From: Nemania diffusa
Lineage: Eukaryota; Ascomycota; Sordariomycetes; Xylariales; Xylariaceae
DNA length: 64,000 nt
Direction of reading: 5' to 3'
Assembly (NCBI GenBank): GCA_038501195.1
Contig: JBBPUQ010000004.1
Coordinates: 558,001-622,000, forward strand
The notes beneath the pieces are model-generated. The model had not been told where the DNA came from. It was given only the letters and a program-made list of their open reading frames with translations, and ran no database searches. Both the position numbers and the translations under genes were made by a program. Below are positions 22,520-35,964 of the stretch, piece by piece (position 1 is the first letter of the stretch; every line of letters begins with the position of its first letter).

Positions 22520-25234
22520 TATTTTTAAAATTAAAAATTTAAATATTTTAATTTTTTAAAAATTAATTTTTTTATTAAAAATTAATATAAAACTTTTTAT
22601 TAATTAACTAAAATTTAAATACAAATAAAATAAATATTATATTTAAATTTATATTTAATTTAATAAATTTTAGTTTTAATAGTTTTTTTTTTTTTTTTTT
22701 TTTAAAAAAATATATTAAATTAATATATAATATTATAAAAAGCTATTATTTTTAAACTTATTATGAAGTTTTAAAACTATATTATAGCTAAATTAAAATA
22801 ATAATATTTTAGTCAATTAAATTTTAAAAAAAAATTCTTTTAAATAAATTAATTTTTTAAATATTAATTATTTTATTAATTTAATATATTTAAAATTTTT
22901 ATTAAATAAAAACAATATTAGTTTTTTATTAAAAGTTTTTTATTATTTTTTATATAAAATATTAATATTAATTATTTAATTAATATTAAATAGTTTTATA
23001 ATATATTAAATTAAAATCAATTTATTTAATATATTAAAATTTTTTTAATAAGTTTAATTTAAGTTGTTTATATAGTTTTATTTTAATTAAATAATAACTT
23101 TTATATTAATAGCTTAAGCTTTAAAGTTTTAAGTTATATTATTAGTTAATATATTATTTTATAATATTTTATAATAATATTTAAAAATACTTTTTTTTAG
23201 TTTAATTTTTATTTTTAAATTTGTTTTATTTTATTATAAAATATAATATTACTTTTTAATTACTTTATTATATTAATTTATATTTTATTAAATTTTTAAA
23301 TCAATAATTTTTTTAACTTTAATTTTTAATAAAACAATAATTATAAAAAAAAATCACATAAAAATAAAAATATTATTAAATTAAATAAGTTGTTTATATT
23401 AATAGTTTATTAAAATATTTTATTTAAATAGTTAATATAAACTAATTATTATTTAATAATTAATATTAATAACTTTAAACTTTTAATTAAAAAAACAATA
23501 TTTGTTAATTTTTAAAATAGCTTTTAATATTTAGTTTATTTTATTAATTACTTTATTATAATAATTAATTAATAATATTAATTTTTTTAACTTAATAATT
23601 TTAGTTTTAAATTAATATTTAAATTTTTAAATTAATTATTAATTAATTAATAAATTAATTTAAACTTTAATATTATATAAAGTAATAGTTATAATATTAA
23701 TTTTATTAATTTATATTTAAACAATTTAAAAAAAGTTTAATAAATTATTTAAATTATTTAAATTAATATAAAAGCTTTTATTAATTTTATTTATTTTTTA
23801 AATTTTTAAAACTGAAAAATTTATTAAATTTTAATTTGTTATAGTTTTTTATTTTTTAAATAGTTAATATATTGTTTTTTTTAAAATATTATTTAATTAT
23901 ATATTTTTTTTTTTATAACTAAAACAAATATTATTGTTTTAGTATATTTTTTTTTAATTATTAATTAACTTTTTATATTTGCTGTTTTAAAAAAATTTAA
24001 TTTTTTTTTTAGTTTTATTAAACTTATTATTAAAATAAAAGCTTTTTTTAAAATTAGCTATATTTAAAGCTTGATTTTTTTAATTTTATTTAAACAATTA
24101 TTAATAATTATAAATAGTTTTAACAACTTTATTATAAAACTTTTTATATATAAAGTTTAAATTAATATTAGTTTTAAAAATTTTGCTGTTAAAATTAATA
24201 TTTAAATGTTTTTATAAAAACTAAACTTATTTTAATTTAAATATTTTTGTTTTTTAAATAAAACTATTAAAGCATAAAATAAATTAATAAATGTTTATTT
24301 ATTTAAAAAATTTATAATAATATTTAGCAAAAATTTATTAAATTATTACAGTTTAATTTAAATTATAGTAAATAATAATTAATACTTAAATTATTTTAGC
24401 TATATTACTAAATAATTAAATAATAAATTAATAATAAGTTTTTATAAATTATAAAACAAGTTTTTTAAATTAAAAAAACAAATAATATATTCGATTTTTT
24501 TTATTATAAAAAGTAGTTTTATTTTTTTTAAATTTATTAATAAATTTATAAACTTAAATATTAAATTTATTTTTATTATTAATAAATTTTTTAAAATATT
24601 TAATTTTTATTTTAGTTTTATTTTAATAAATAATATATTAACTATTAAATTTAATCGGAAATTCTTTAAATATAAACTATATAACTATATTATAAAATTA
24701 AAAAGTAACATTTAAAACTTTTTTAAAAATATTGCTTTTATATTTATAATTAAAAAATATAACTAAATTAAATCGTTTTTATAATATAATTATTTGTTAA
24801 TAAAAAAAGTTAATGTAAATTTTTTATATAGCAATTATATTTTATTTAATAATAAGTTTTTTTTTTTATTTAAAATTATTGTTATTATTTTAGTTTGTTA
24901 TTTTAAGTTATTAATATAAAATTAATTTATAAAATTTGTTTTTATTATTAATAAATTTTATAAATAATAAAATAATATATAAAATAATAGTTAAAATAAT
25001 AGTTAAAGTTATAATTAATTAATTAAATAAATCTAATTAACTTTTAAGTTTAATTTTAAATTTTTAAATAATAACATTTTTTTTAAAAATATAAATAATA
25101 TATTATATTAATAATTCTGTTTAAAATATATAATTAAAATAGTTTATTTATTATATATAAACTATATAAAATAAATAATAGTTATATATTTAAATTAAAT
25201 GTTTATTAACAAATAAAAAATGATTTTAAAATAA
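22520..25234 (-). other. Element E interior, 5' half (gag and protease expected)
   Basis: Region between RT and the right LTR. I could not find a zinc knuckle or protease motif in it. Confidence 0.4.
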
Positions 25235-25574
25235 TGTTATAATTGTAAAAAATATAAAAGCTAGTTTATTGATTTTATTAACTAAAAACTTTTAAAAAAA
25301 AAGAAAAAAAAAAGCTAAATTATATATATATATTACATAAAATATACAAATATATAAAACTACAAATAAAATTATAAATAAAGTAGTAAAGTTTAATTAA
25401 AGTTTTTTTAAAATAAATTTTATAAAGTGGATTTTTTAAAGTAGGTTATTTTAGAAATTGTAGTTTTTATAAATTAATAAAAATCGCGAAATTATATTGT
25501 AACAAAGTGCATAAGTCTTAGTTTATAATTAATGAAATAAATGTAAAAATCAATAATTTATATAAATTGTTATA
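25235..25574 (-). repeat. Element E right LTR
   Basis: Starts TGTTATAATTGT and ends AATTGTTATA. It keeps more G than the left LTR (for example AAAGTGGATT near 25426, AAATCGCGAAA near 25486) and has about 25 additional bases in the middle. Confidence 0.85.
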
Positions 25575-25845
25575 ATAATTATAAAATATTAAAATATATT
25601 ATTAATAGTTTAATATATAGTTTTAAATTTATAAAATTATAAAAAAGTTTATTATATTTTAAAAATAATAAATTTATTTTTTAAATTAATTATATTTTTA
25701 AAGTTATAATTAAATATAAAAAAAACAATATTTAAAATAAATAAAAAGTTTAATTATTTAATATAAACTTTTAAATAATAAAACAAGCTATTTTTTATTA
25801 AAAATAATATATAATATTGTTTATATATATATATAATTAAATATA
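25575..25845. mobile_element. K2 interior right of element E
   Basis: Collinear with about 42630-42830 (K1) and 62220-62490 (K3). Confidence 0.7.
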
Positions 25846-26071
25846 CTAGTAAGGTCTACAATAAGTAGTGTTTATATTTGAGTTTGTAAAAGTATGATAT
25901 AGATTAAAAAGAGTAAACCTGCAAAGTCAAGTCAAAGAAAGAGACCTAAGGGCTTTTTTTACCTATTTAATCTACTGATGTAAGCTAGTCTTAAATAAAA
26001 CTAGTGCTAAAAATATATATAAAGTAGTTCTAAAAAACCCATTTTTTAAAAGCTCTATACCTGTTTGTATT
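25846..26071. mobile_element. Unmutated ~226-base insert of unknown type
   Basis: A block of ordinary base composition in saturated surroundings, with words such as CTAGTAAGGTCTACAATAAG, GAGACCTAAGGGC and AAAAAACCCATT. K3 has an empty site at about 62486-62500 (GTTAAATATATAAATAATAT). ATATA lies on both sides. It might be a solo LTR, a MITE or a SINE. I find no RNA polymerase III box, no clear terminal inverted repeat and no second copy in this window. It is too short for an expected RIP target, or single copy. Confidence 0.55.
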
Positions 26072-29000
26072 ATATACAAATAATATATATATAATTTATT
26101 TAAAAAGTTTTTAATATATTTTTATATATATTAGTTATATTTTTTAATTAAATTAAAAGTTTTATTATAATATTTATATATAATATTATAATTAATTATA
26201 ATAAATATTTTATTATTTAAACTTAAATTTAAAAATAAAAAATTTAATAAAAAAATTAAAGCTTTTTTTTTTTTTATATTATATAAATTTAGTTTTTTTT
26301 TTTTTTTTTTAATATTTATTTTAATATTTATTATAATTATTTTTATATTTAAAGCTTTTTTTTTTTTATAAAAGTTTATTATTTTTATATTATAACTAAA
26401 AAAATATTTAATTTTTATTATTTTATTTATTTTTTTAATAATTATATTAATAAAAAAAAAACTTTTAAATACTTGCTATTATAATTAAAAGTTTTATTTT
26501 AATAATATATAATAATATATTTTGTTAATATATTATTATTTTTAAAAAAGTATAAATAGTTTTTAATAGTTAAATTTATATATATATAAATAATTATTAT
26601 TATTTTATATTAATTATTATTATTTTTATTAAAAGTTTTTATTATTTTAATATATTATAGTTTTTTTTAAATAAAATATATTATTATTGTTTTATTATAT
26701 AATATATTTTATAATATAAAAATATTTTAATTAAACTTTTTAATTATTATTATAAGCTATATTAAAAATAAATTAGTTAATTTTTTTAATAATATATTTA
26801 ATTTTTAAATATAAAAATTTATTATAAAATTAAAATTTAATAAATATTCTTTTTAGTTAATTTTAAATTTTTTATAAAAAAATTAAATTGTTTAATAAAA
26901 TAATATATATTAATAAAAATCAATTTATTATTATTAATAATTATATTAATATTATTATAATTTTTATAATTAAATTTAAATTAATTAATATTTAGTTATT
27001 TAAAACAATATTAATATTAAAAATTAATATTAATAAAATTAAAAATGCTATTTTATTTATTAAACTATAAAATTAATATTTTTTTTATAAAATTAAAAAG
27101 TTATATAAATAAAAAAAATAATATATTATTTTTATTACTGTTAAAATTATAATTTAATAAATTATTGTTATTATTATTATTGTTTTTATTATTATTATTA
27201 AAATTTTTTTTAAAACTAAAAATTTTAAATAATTAATATTAAAGTTTAAATATTTAATACTATTAATATTTATAACTTTAAATTTAAAATTAAAATTAAT
27301 ATTAATATATAATAAAATATTATAATAAATTATTATATAAAATATTTTTATATAATTTATTAAATAACTTTTTTATAAATAGCTATAATTTAATATTAAA
27401 TTAAATAAATAAAATAACTATAATTAAAAAAAATATATTATTTAATATTACAAATATATATTATATAAATATATTTATAATAATAATTATTAAATTAATA
27501 AATTTTGCAATTAATATTAATTAAACTTTAAAAAAATATTTTTTTATATTTGTTTTTAATATAAAAGCTAATAATAAAATATATTTTATTTTTTAAAATA
27601 TTTTTTATAATAAAAAATTTATTTTTTTATAAAATTTATTTATAAATAAAAATAAAAGCTATATAAATATAAATAATATATATAAATTAATAAAACTATT
27701 ATAAATATAATTAAAACAATTAATAAAATTATTATAATTTATAATTAATATTAATATTTTAAAAACTAGTTTAATTATTTATTACTAAATTATAAATTTT
27801 ATTATTATTATTTATATATTATTTATTATTATATTTATTATATTTTATAAAATAAAAATATATTTTTTATTTATTATATATTTATATATTATATTAAATA
27901 TTTTATTTATTTTATAGTTTTTGTTTTTTTAATTATAAAATTTGTTTTAAAAGGATTTTTAAATATAATAATTATTACTAAATTTTTAAAATATTGTTTT
28001 TATTTTAATATTTATATTTTTGTTTATTTTAAAATTAAACAATATATTATTTATAATTTATAACTTTTGTTTTATATATAATTATATATATAAAAACTAA
28101 AGTTTTTAAAATTTTTAAAACATTAAAATAATATTATTATAAAGTTTTAGTTATAATTAAAAATTAAATTATTATAAAAATTTTATTATATTAAATTTAA
28201 TTAATTTTAATATAAAATTTTTAATAGTAATAAATTAATAAAACTTTTTAATTATAAAAAAACTTTTGTTTTTTTTTATAAATATGTTTTTTTATATTTT
28301 TATTTAATATATATAACAAAAATATAACAAAATAATATAATAAAATAAATAAAATAATTAAAAAGTTATATTAATATAATAAAAAAATAAAACAAAAATA
28401 TTTTTTAAAAGTATAAAATATAATATAAATTTTATAAAAATATTTAATTATTAATTATTAATTAAACTAATATATATAAATAAATTAATAAACTTTATAA
28501 AATTATTTAATTAATAAAACAAATATATAATAATTTAAACTATATAAAAAAAATTAAAAAAAAAGTTATAAAACTAAATTTAATTATATATAATAAAATT
28601 TTAATATAATTATTATTATTTAAATATAAAATAAACTAATATTTTAAAAACTATTAATTAAAAATATTAAAAATATTAATTATAATTAAATATAATTAAA
28701 AAAAGTTAATATAATTATTTTAATATATAAAAACATAAAAATAATATAAAAATTTTTATATTAATTTATAAAGTTTTTAAAAATAATTAATTATTTAAAA
28801 CAAAAAATTTATTAAATTTAATTAATATTATATTTAAATAATAAAAATTTAATTTAAACAAAATAATATATTATTAAAAATATATATATTATATAAAAAA
28901 GTAAAAAATTTTGTTATAATATATATATTAAAGTTGAAACATTTATATAATAAAAATTTAATTTAAATAAAATGTTTTAAATAAAATATTATAAATAATA

Positions 29001-29073
29001 TATAATTTATTAATAAAAAAAAAAACTAAAAATATAAAATTGTTTAATTATAAAATTTATTATATTATTTAAT
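26072..29073. mobile_element. K2 interior, right part
   Basis: Collinear with about 42840-45079 (K1) up to about 28395 and with 62500-63400 (K3) up to about 26890; 28396-29073 has no partner in the window. T-rich to about 28300, then A-rich on the plus strand. No readable protein motif. Confidence 0.65.
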
Positions 29074-29291
29074 AAAATTTATTATAAATAATATTTATAT
29101 TTAAATTTATAAAAATATAATATAAATTAAAAAAAGTAAATTTATAAAATTATATTAAAAAAACAAAATTTAAAAGCTTTTTTTATTTATTTAATTTATT
29201 AATATAAAGTAATTTTAAATAAAATTAATATTAAAATATATATAAAATAATTTTAAAAAACATATTTTTTAAAACTTTTATATTTGTTTAT
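29074..29291. repeat. K2 right LTR (repeat X)
   Basis: Partner of 7351-7545. Followed at once by element B's LTR from about its position 69. Confidence 0.6.
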
Positions 29292-29296
29292 ATTAA

Positions 29297-29444
29297 TTAT
29301 AATAAATTATTTTTATTTAAAAATTAATTTTATATATTATATTTTTTTTAAATATTAACTAGCTAATATTTAATTTATATTTATTATATATATAATATAA
29401 TATAATATAATATAATATAATATAATAATAGTTATTTTTTTATA
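29297..29444 (-). repeat. Element B left LTR, remainder, with (TATAA)n expansion
   Basis: Corresponds to LTR positions 69-200 of family A. Near 29392-29428 it contains about seven copies of TATAA where the other LTRs have an interrupted ATAGTGCAGTGTAATGTAG. Confidence 0.75.
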
Positions 29445-32400
29445 TTTTTTTTTTAAAATATTAGTTTTTAATATTAATAAATATTATTAATTTTATTATT
29501 TTTAATTTATATATTTTTATATTTATAAAATTAATATTAAATTTATTAATTATATTATATATATTAAATATATATTTATTTATAAATGTAAAAAATACTT
29601 TTATATTTTTATAAATAAATATTTAATTTTTATATTTTAATTAATTTTTATATATATTATTATATGTTTTTTTTTAGTTTTTTATTAATTAATTAATTAT
29701 TTATATTTTAATTTTTGTTTTTATTTTTATTATTTGTTTTTTTTTTTAATTTTTGTTTTTTTTTTTATTTTTTTTTTTTTTTTATTACTTGTTATAATAT
29801 TGTAAAAAACTTTTATTAAAATTTACTTTTTTAATAAAAAATAAAATTAATAATATTTTAATTATAAAAGATTTATTAAAAAAAACAATAATAATAAAAA
29901 GTTTTAAATTTAAAATATTTTTAATATAAAGTTTTATTTTTAATATATTATTAAAATATATTTTAATTTTTAAATATATTATTTATATATATTAGTTTTA
30001 TTTAATAATATTAAATATATTTTATATATATATAATTATATAATTTATTTTATTATAAATTATTTTTACAATTTATAATTATTTATTAATTTATATATTA
30101 AAATTTTTAATATTGTTAAAAAAAAAAATTTTTTAAATATTATTTAAAAATTTATTAAATTTTTTTTTAATTTTATTATATATATAAAAAATGTTTTTTT
30201 TATTATTAAATTAATATTATTTAAATAATTAATAAATATATTTTATATTAAAATTGTTATATATATATATTAAAAAAAGTTAATTTTGTTTTATATAAAA
30301 TAATTTAAAAAAAATATATATATTATTTTTATTATTTTTAATTTTAAATATTTAGTAATTATTTAAATTAAAATTATTACTATTTGTTATTTTTTAATTT
30401 TTTAATTAAAAATATTAATTATAAATTTTTTAATTGTTTTTTTTATAATTTATATTTATTTAATAGTTTTTAATTATTTTTTTTAATATTTTATTATTAA
30501 TTAATTTATAATTAAAAAAAAAGTTTATTATATTTTTATTATTATATAATTAAAATATAATTAAAACTTTGTTTTTTTTTTATATTAATATTTATTTTTA
30601 TATTTTTAATATTAACTTTTTTATATTTATTAAAATAATTATTAATTAATTAATAAAATATTATTATATAAATTTTATTTAATTTTTTAATATAAATTTA
30701 TTGTTTTAAAATAATATTAATATTAAAATTATTAAAACTAAAATAATTATTTTATAAAATTTTTATTTTTATATTATATAATATTTTTTTAAATATAAAT
30801 ATATTAATTTTATTATTTAAACAATAATAATAAATTTATTTTATATATATTTAATAATTAATATTTTATTATTAATTAAATTTAATAACTTTTATTTTTA
30901 TTTTAATAATAATTTTTTTAAATTTTAATAAATTTTTTTTTTAATTTATATTATATTTAATTATTTTTATTAATTTATTTATAAAATATTTAATATTTAT
31001 TTATTAATTTATTATTAATTTTAAATTTCATTTTATTATAATAATTTTTATTAATTATTTTTTAATTATTTTTTAATTATTTGATAATTTTATAATTTTT
31101 ATTAATTTTTATTTATAAAATTTTTTTTAAAATTTTTTTTTATTAATATTTAATATTTGTTTTTTTTTTAATTTTTAATAGTTTTTTTAATTTTATTTAA
31201 TAAATAAATTTTTTAATTAATTGTTTTTTTTTTATTATTTATATTATTTTTAATTTTAAACTAAATTATTTTATTTAATATATAATTTTTTTATTTTTTA
31301 TTTATATTTTATAAAAAAAACTTTTATATTAATTAAATATTTTAATATATTTTTGGTTTTTTTAAAATAAATTATATTTTTTATTATTTATTTTTATTTT
31401 TTTTTTTTAATTTAAAAAATATTAATTACTTTTTATTTTTTTAATATTTAGTTTATAGTTTTAAAAATTATATAAAAAATATATTATATATTTTTAAATA
31501 TTATAAAAGTATTTTTATTTAATATATTTATAGTTTTATTTTTTTTATAGTTTTTATTTTAATATATATAAAAACTAATTTTTAATTATATTTAAATTAA
31601 AAATAATTTATAAATAATTTAATTATTTTTTTTATTTTATATTTTTTTAATATATATTTTTTATTATAGTTTTTTTTTTTTTTTTTTTAATATTTTTAAT
31701 TATAATTTTTTTAAAATAAATTTTATAATATTAAAATAATAATTATATAAAGTTTTAAAAAATAAACATTTAATAATAATATATATATTATTATTATATA
31801 TAAATTTTATTTTTTAAAATATTTCAAATTATATATTTAATTTTAAACAATATATATTTTTAAATATTTTTTAAAAGTTTAATAAATATATTTTATTTAT
31901 TTATTAGTTTATAAATATTAAATAATAAATAATTATTATTTAATTTTTTTTTTAATATAAAATTTTTTTAAAAATAAATTATAATTAATTTATTTTTATT
32001 ATTTATAATTTTTTTTAATAAATTAAATTTATATTTTATTTATTTATATAATATTTATATTAATTTAATAATATTAAAAGTTTTTATAATAAATATAAAT
32101 AATATTATTTTTATAAAATAATTAATAATTATTAAAACTATATTATATTTAATTTTATTAGTTTTAATATATAAAAATAATTTTATAATAAAATTTAAAT
32201 TAATTTTTTAAAATAATTAATTTAATAAAAGCAATATTTATAACTTTTTATAAAATTTATATTTAAATTAATTAATTATATTATATATTTAATAATTTAT
32301 AATATATTTATAAATATTTTATTTTAGCTTTTTTAATAAAATTTTTATTAAAATAATTTAACTGTTTTATTTTTTTTTATATAATTTATTTTAAAATTAT

Positions 32401-35400
32401 TATAATATTAATAAATAATTTATTAATATAAAGTTTTTTAATTTAAAAATATAAAATAATTTTTAAATAAAAATATTTTATTATTATTTATATAATAATT
32501 TTTTTTAATTTTAATATATTAATAAATAATTTTAATAAATATTATAATATTTAAATTTTTAATTTATAATTTTTTAATTATATTATAAAACTTTTTTAAA
32601 GTTTATAATTAAATATTATTTTATTTTTAATTAACTTTTTAATTATAAAATATAAAATATATTAATTATAAATAATAGTTTTAATATTATATTTTTATTA
32701 TATAAATATAAATTAATTAATATTTATTAAAATTAATTTAATAATTATTAATATATAAATTGTTATAACTTTATATATTTAATAAATAAAACATTTATAA
32801 CTATATTTTTAATTTTATATTTTTTAAAAATTATTTATAATTATATAATAAAAAAATAACTTTTTATAAATATTTAAATTTATTATTTAAATTATAATTA
32901 TTAAAAATTTAATTAAATAATATTTCATTAATACTTTTTAAAAAGTTTAAATTAATTATTTTAATATTTTTTTTTTTTTTATATATAATATTATAGTTAT
33001 AATTTATTAAATTTATATAAATAAATTATTTATTAATTATAGTTTTTTTTTAATATTAAAATTATATTTTTATATTAAATTTTATTTATTATATAATTAA
33101 ATTTTTTTAATAAACTATTTACAAAATTAATAATTTTTAATTAATATTAAATTTTAAAATTAAATTAAATTAATTTATATAGTTATTATATTAATTAATT
33201 ATAAAAGTTTTATATAAAAAAATTAATTATATTTTAAAATATTATATAATTAATTTATATTATAAAAATATATATAGCTTTTTTTAAATATTATTTTTAA
33301 TATTTATAACTTTTTATTATAACTAATAGTTTTTATTATTTTATAATTTATTTTATTTTTATATTAATAAATCTATATAATTAAGAAATAATTAATTATT
33401 GTTTTAATTTATATTTTTAATTAATTATTTTAATATTATAAAATTACTATATTTATAAATATTTTTTTAATTATTTAAAAAACTTTTTTTATTTTTTAAA
33501 TTTATTTAAATATAAACTACTTTATATTTATATTTTTTTTTAAAAATATTTTATTAAATATTATTATTTATAAATATTTTATAATAAACTTTTAATAAAA
33601 ATTTATAAAATTTAAAAATATTTATATAATATATATTAATTTAAATATTTTTTATTTTTTAATTATATTTATTTATTTATTATTTATTTTAATATTTTTA
33701 ATATTTATAACAAACTTTAAAAAAAAGTTTTTTTTTAAAAAAAATTATATTTTAATAGTTTTATAAATAACTAATATTGTTTTAAATATTTATAAATTAA
33801 TTAAAAATAAGTTTTATATTTTTTTTTATATTAAAAAAAATCATAATATTATTTAAATAAATTATATAAATATAATTTATTAATTTTATTAAAACTTTAT
33901 ATATATATATTTAAAATATTATTAAAATATTAATTAATTTAAATAATATTATTATATATTTAAAATAATTATAATATATTTAAAAAGTAGTTTTTTATTT
34001 ATTACTAAGTTTAATTTAAATTTAATAATAAATATTTTTTAAATTTAATTTAAAAAATATTTTTGTAAATTTTAAACAGTTTATAATTTTTAAAATAAAA
34101 AATAAAAAATATTTATTTTTTATAATAATTTTATTTAATTTTTTATAATTTATATATAGTTATATTATATTATTTTTATTAAATATAAATAATATAAATA
34201 TTTTTATATTTATTTTTAAATATTAAATTTTTTTTTAAATGTTAATTTTTTATTAAATATTTTTTAAATATTTTTTATTAAAATTTTATAATAAAATATA
34301 TAAATTTAAAAAATATTTTTACTTTTTTTATTAAATCGATTATATATTTTGTTTTATTTAAAGCTAATAACTTTTTTATATTTTATTTAAAATATATATA
34401 ATAAATTAATTTATTTTAATTAAGTTTTATATAATTTTTTCATTTATATAATTAATTTTTAATTTTAATTAATTTAATAAATTAAATATTATTAATATAA
34501 CTATATTTATTTAATATATTTTTAATATATAATTATTTAAAAATAAATTTAAATAATTTATTTATTTATTATATATTTTATTGTTTTTTTATGTTATATA
34601 ATATTATTATTATATTATTTAATAAAATTTATTATTAAATAAATAATTTTTTAATATTTTTTTATAATTTATATTAATAGTTAAATATTAATTTAAAATT
34701 ATTATTTAATTAATTTTTATTTTTATTTATATATTAAAATTTATTATTTTAAAAAAAAAGTTTTAAAAGTTTTATTTTTGTTTTAATAAATCTTTATAAA
34801 CTATATTTAAAAAATACTAAAGTTTATTTTTTTTTTTAATAAATTTTTAAAAATTTTTTAAAATAGTTTATATTTTTAATTTTAAATATTTTAAAATTTT
34901 ATAATATAACTATTAATTAATTAAAATGTTTTATAATATTTAATTTAATATTTAAATAATTTATATTAAGTTATTATATTTTAGTTTTTATTAGTTATTT
35001 TTTTTAATTATAACAATTTAGTTTTTTATTTTAGCTATAATAAGTTTTTAATTAAGTTTTTTATAATTGTAAATTAAATATTTAATATTTTTTTTAATTA
35101 TTAATTAAATAATTTTTAAACTAAATAATTTAATTAATTATATATTTAATAATATGTTTTAATTTCTTAGTTATATTATTTAAAATAGTATTTTTTTTAT
35201 AAATAGTTATTAAATAATAATTAATAGTTTTATAAAAGTTTGTTTTTATAAAAATAAAATATTTTTAAATTAAACTATTAAATTTAATTAGTTTTTTTAA
35301 AAATATATTTTTATTAAAAAAGTTTTTTTTTGAATTTATTATAGCTAGTATTTAATTATATAATAGTTTATAACTTAATTATTTTATTTTTTAATTTATT

Positions 35401-35440
35401 AGCTATTATATTATAATATTAAATATAAAAAACAAAAAAA
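29445..35440 (-). pseudogene. Element B interior: saturated gag-pol remnant
   Basis: Collinear with the interior of A, with deletions. The RT catalytic box, YLND in A, is YLNN here (33848-33859), so both Asp residues are gone. Comparison of A with B shows almost only C-to-T and G-to-A changes plus deletions. Integrase-equivalent sequence lies around 31900-32350 and gag around 34500-35400. No frame stays open for long. Confidence 0.8.
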
Positions 35441-35640
35441 TATAAAAGTTATAATATATAATATAAATATAATTGTTTTATAAAATAATTGTTAATTTTA
35501 AAAAGTAGTTATAATAAATTATTTTTATTTAAAAATTAATTCTATATATTATATTTTTTTAAATATTAATTAACTAATGTTTAATTTATATCTGCTATAT
35601 ATATAATGTAATATAATATAGTAATAGCTGCTTTTTTATA
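35441..35640 (-). repeat. Element B right LTR (200 bases)
   Basis: Same 200-base length and endpoints as the A LTRs (TATAAAAG...TTTTTTATA). Followed by ATATA, matching 7290-7294. Confidence 0.85.
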
Positions 35641-35763
35641 ATATAACTAGTTAAAATAAACTTTAATAATTAAATTTTAAATTAACTTTTTTATATTAAC
35701 TATTTATTTAAAATAAAACTATTTATTATATTTAAATAAAAAGTAAATATTTAATTTTAAAAT

Positions 35764-35964
35764 TTGTTTTTAAATAGAAAATTTACAAAATTATTTTATA
35801 TAAAATATATATATATATATATATATATTTATTATATAAACAATTTTAGCTTTAATATTTATATTAATAAATATATTAAAACTTTTAATTATATAAATAA
35901 ATTATTTAATATTATAAATAATTATATTAAAACTAATAATATTAATATATATTATAATATTTAA
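35764..35964 (+). pseudogene. G family gag-like reading-frame remnant (66 codons)
   Basis: Open for 66 codons from a TTG, rich in Ile, Asn, Tyr and Lys. It counts as a real coding remnant and not chance because G2 keeps the same frame at 53734-53853 (minus): YINKLFNIINNYIKTNNI here against YINKCFNIITSYIKANNI there. The differences are those expected of G-to-A and C-to-T change. A (TA)n run at about 35805-35827 has expanded inside it. It lies near the 5' end of the element, so Gag is likely, but no known domain is recognised. Confidence 0.5.

Larger units (their letters stand above)
19476..25574 (-). mobile_element. Element E: gypsy retrotransposon nested in K2 (6.1 kb)
   Basis: LTRs at 19476-19799 and 25235-25574 enclose a T-rich interior with a minus-strand gypsy RT. 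ATAAT is found at 19471-19475 and again at 25575-25579. The homologous K1 sequence near 42630 is uninterrupted, giving an empty site (AATAATAATTATAAAATATT). E differs in sequence from A and D. It is more decayed than A although both sit in K2, so it probably inserted earlier or was mutated more often. Confidence 0.9.
7350..29291 (-). mobile_element. K2: LTR-type element inserted in B's LTR and itself carrying A and E
   Basis: K2 has LTR-like ends at about 7351-7545 and 29074-29291. TATTAA lies at both borders (7344-7349 and 29291-29296). Without A, E and the 226-base insert its length is about 8.1 kb. The plus strand is T-rich, which suggests minus-strand coding as in A and E. No catalytic motif could be read with confidence, so its class beyond LTR-type is unknown. 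Related copies are K1 and K3. Confidence 0.6.
7295..35640 (-). mobile_element. Element B: saturated copy of the A family, split by K2
   Basis: B is 7295-7350 plus 29297-35640. The left fragment is LTR positions 1-56 and the right fragment resumes at about LTR position 69, so together they make almost one complete 200-base LTR. The right LTR is 35441-35640. ATATA sits immediately outside both ends. Domain order follows A on the minus strand, but almost every C and G is gone. Net length is about 6.4 kb, against 7.55 kb for A, because of internal deletions. Confidence 0.75.

Noticed and set aside
25846..26071. tRNA-derived SINE
   Set aside because: I found no convincing A or B box, no tRNA fold and no A-tail at the end of the insert.
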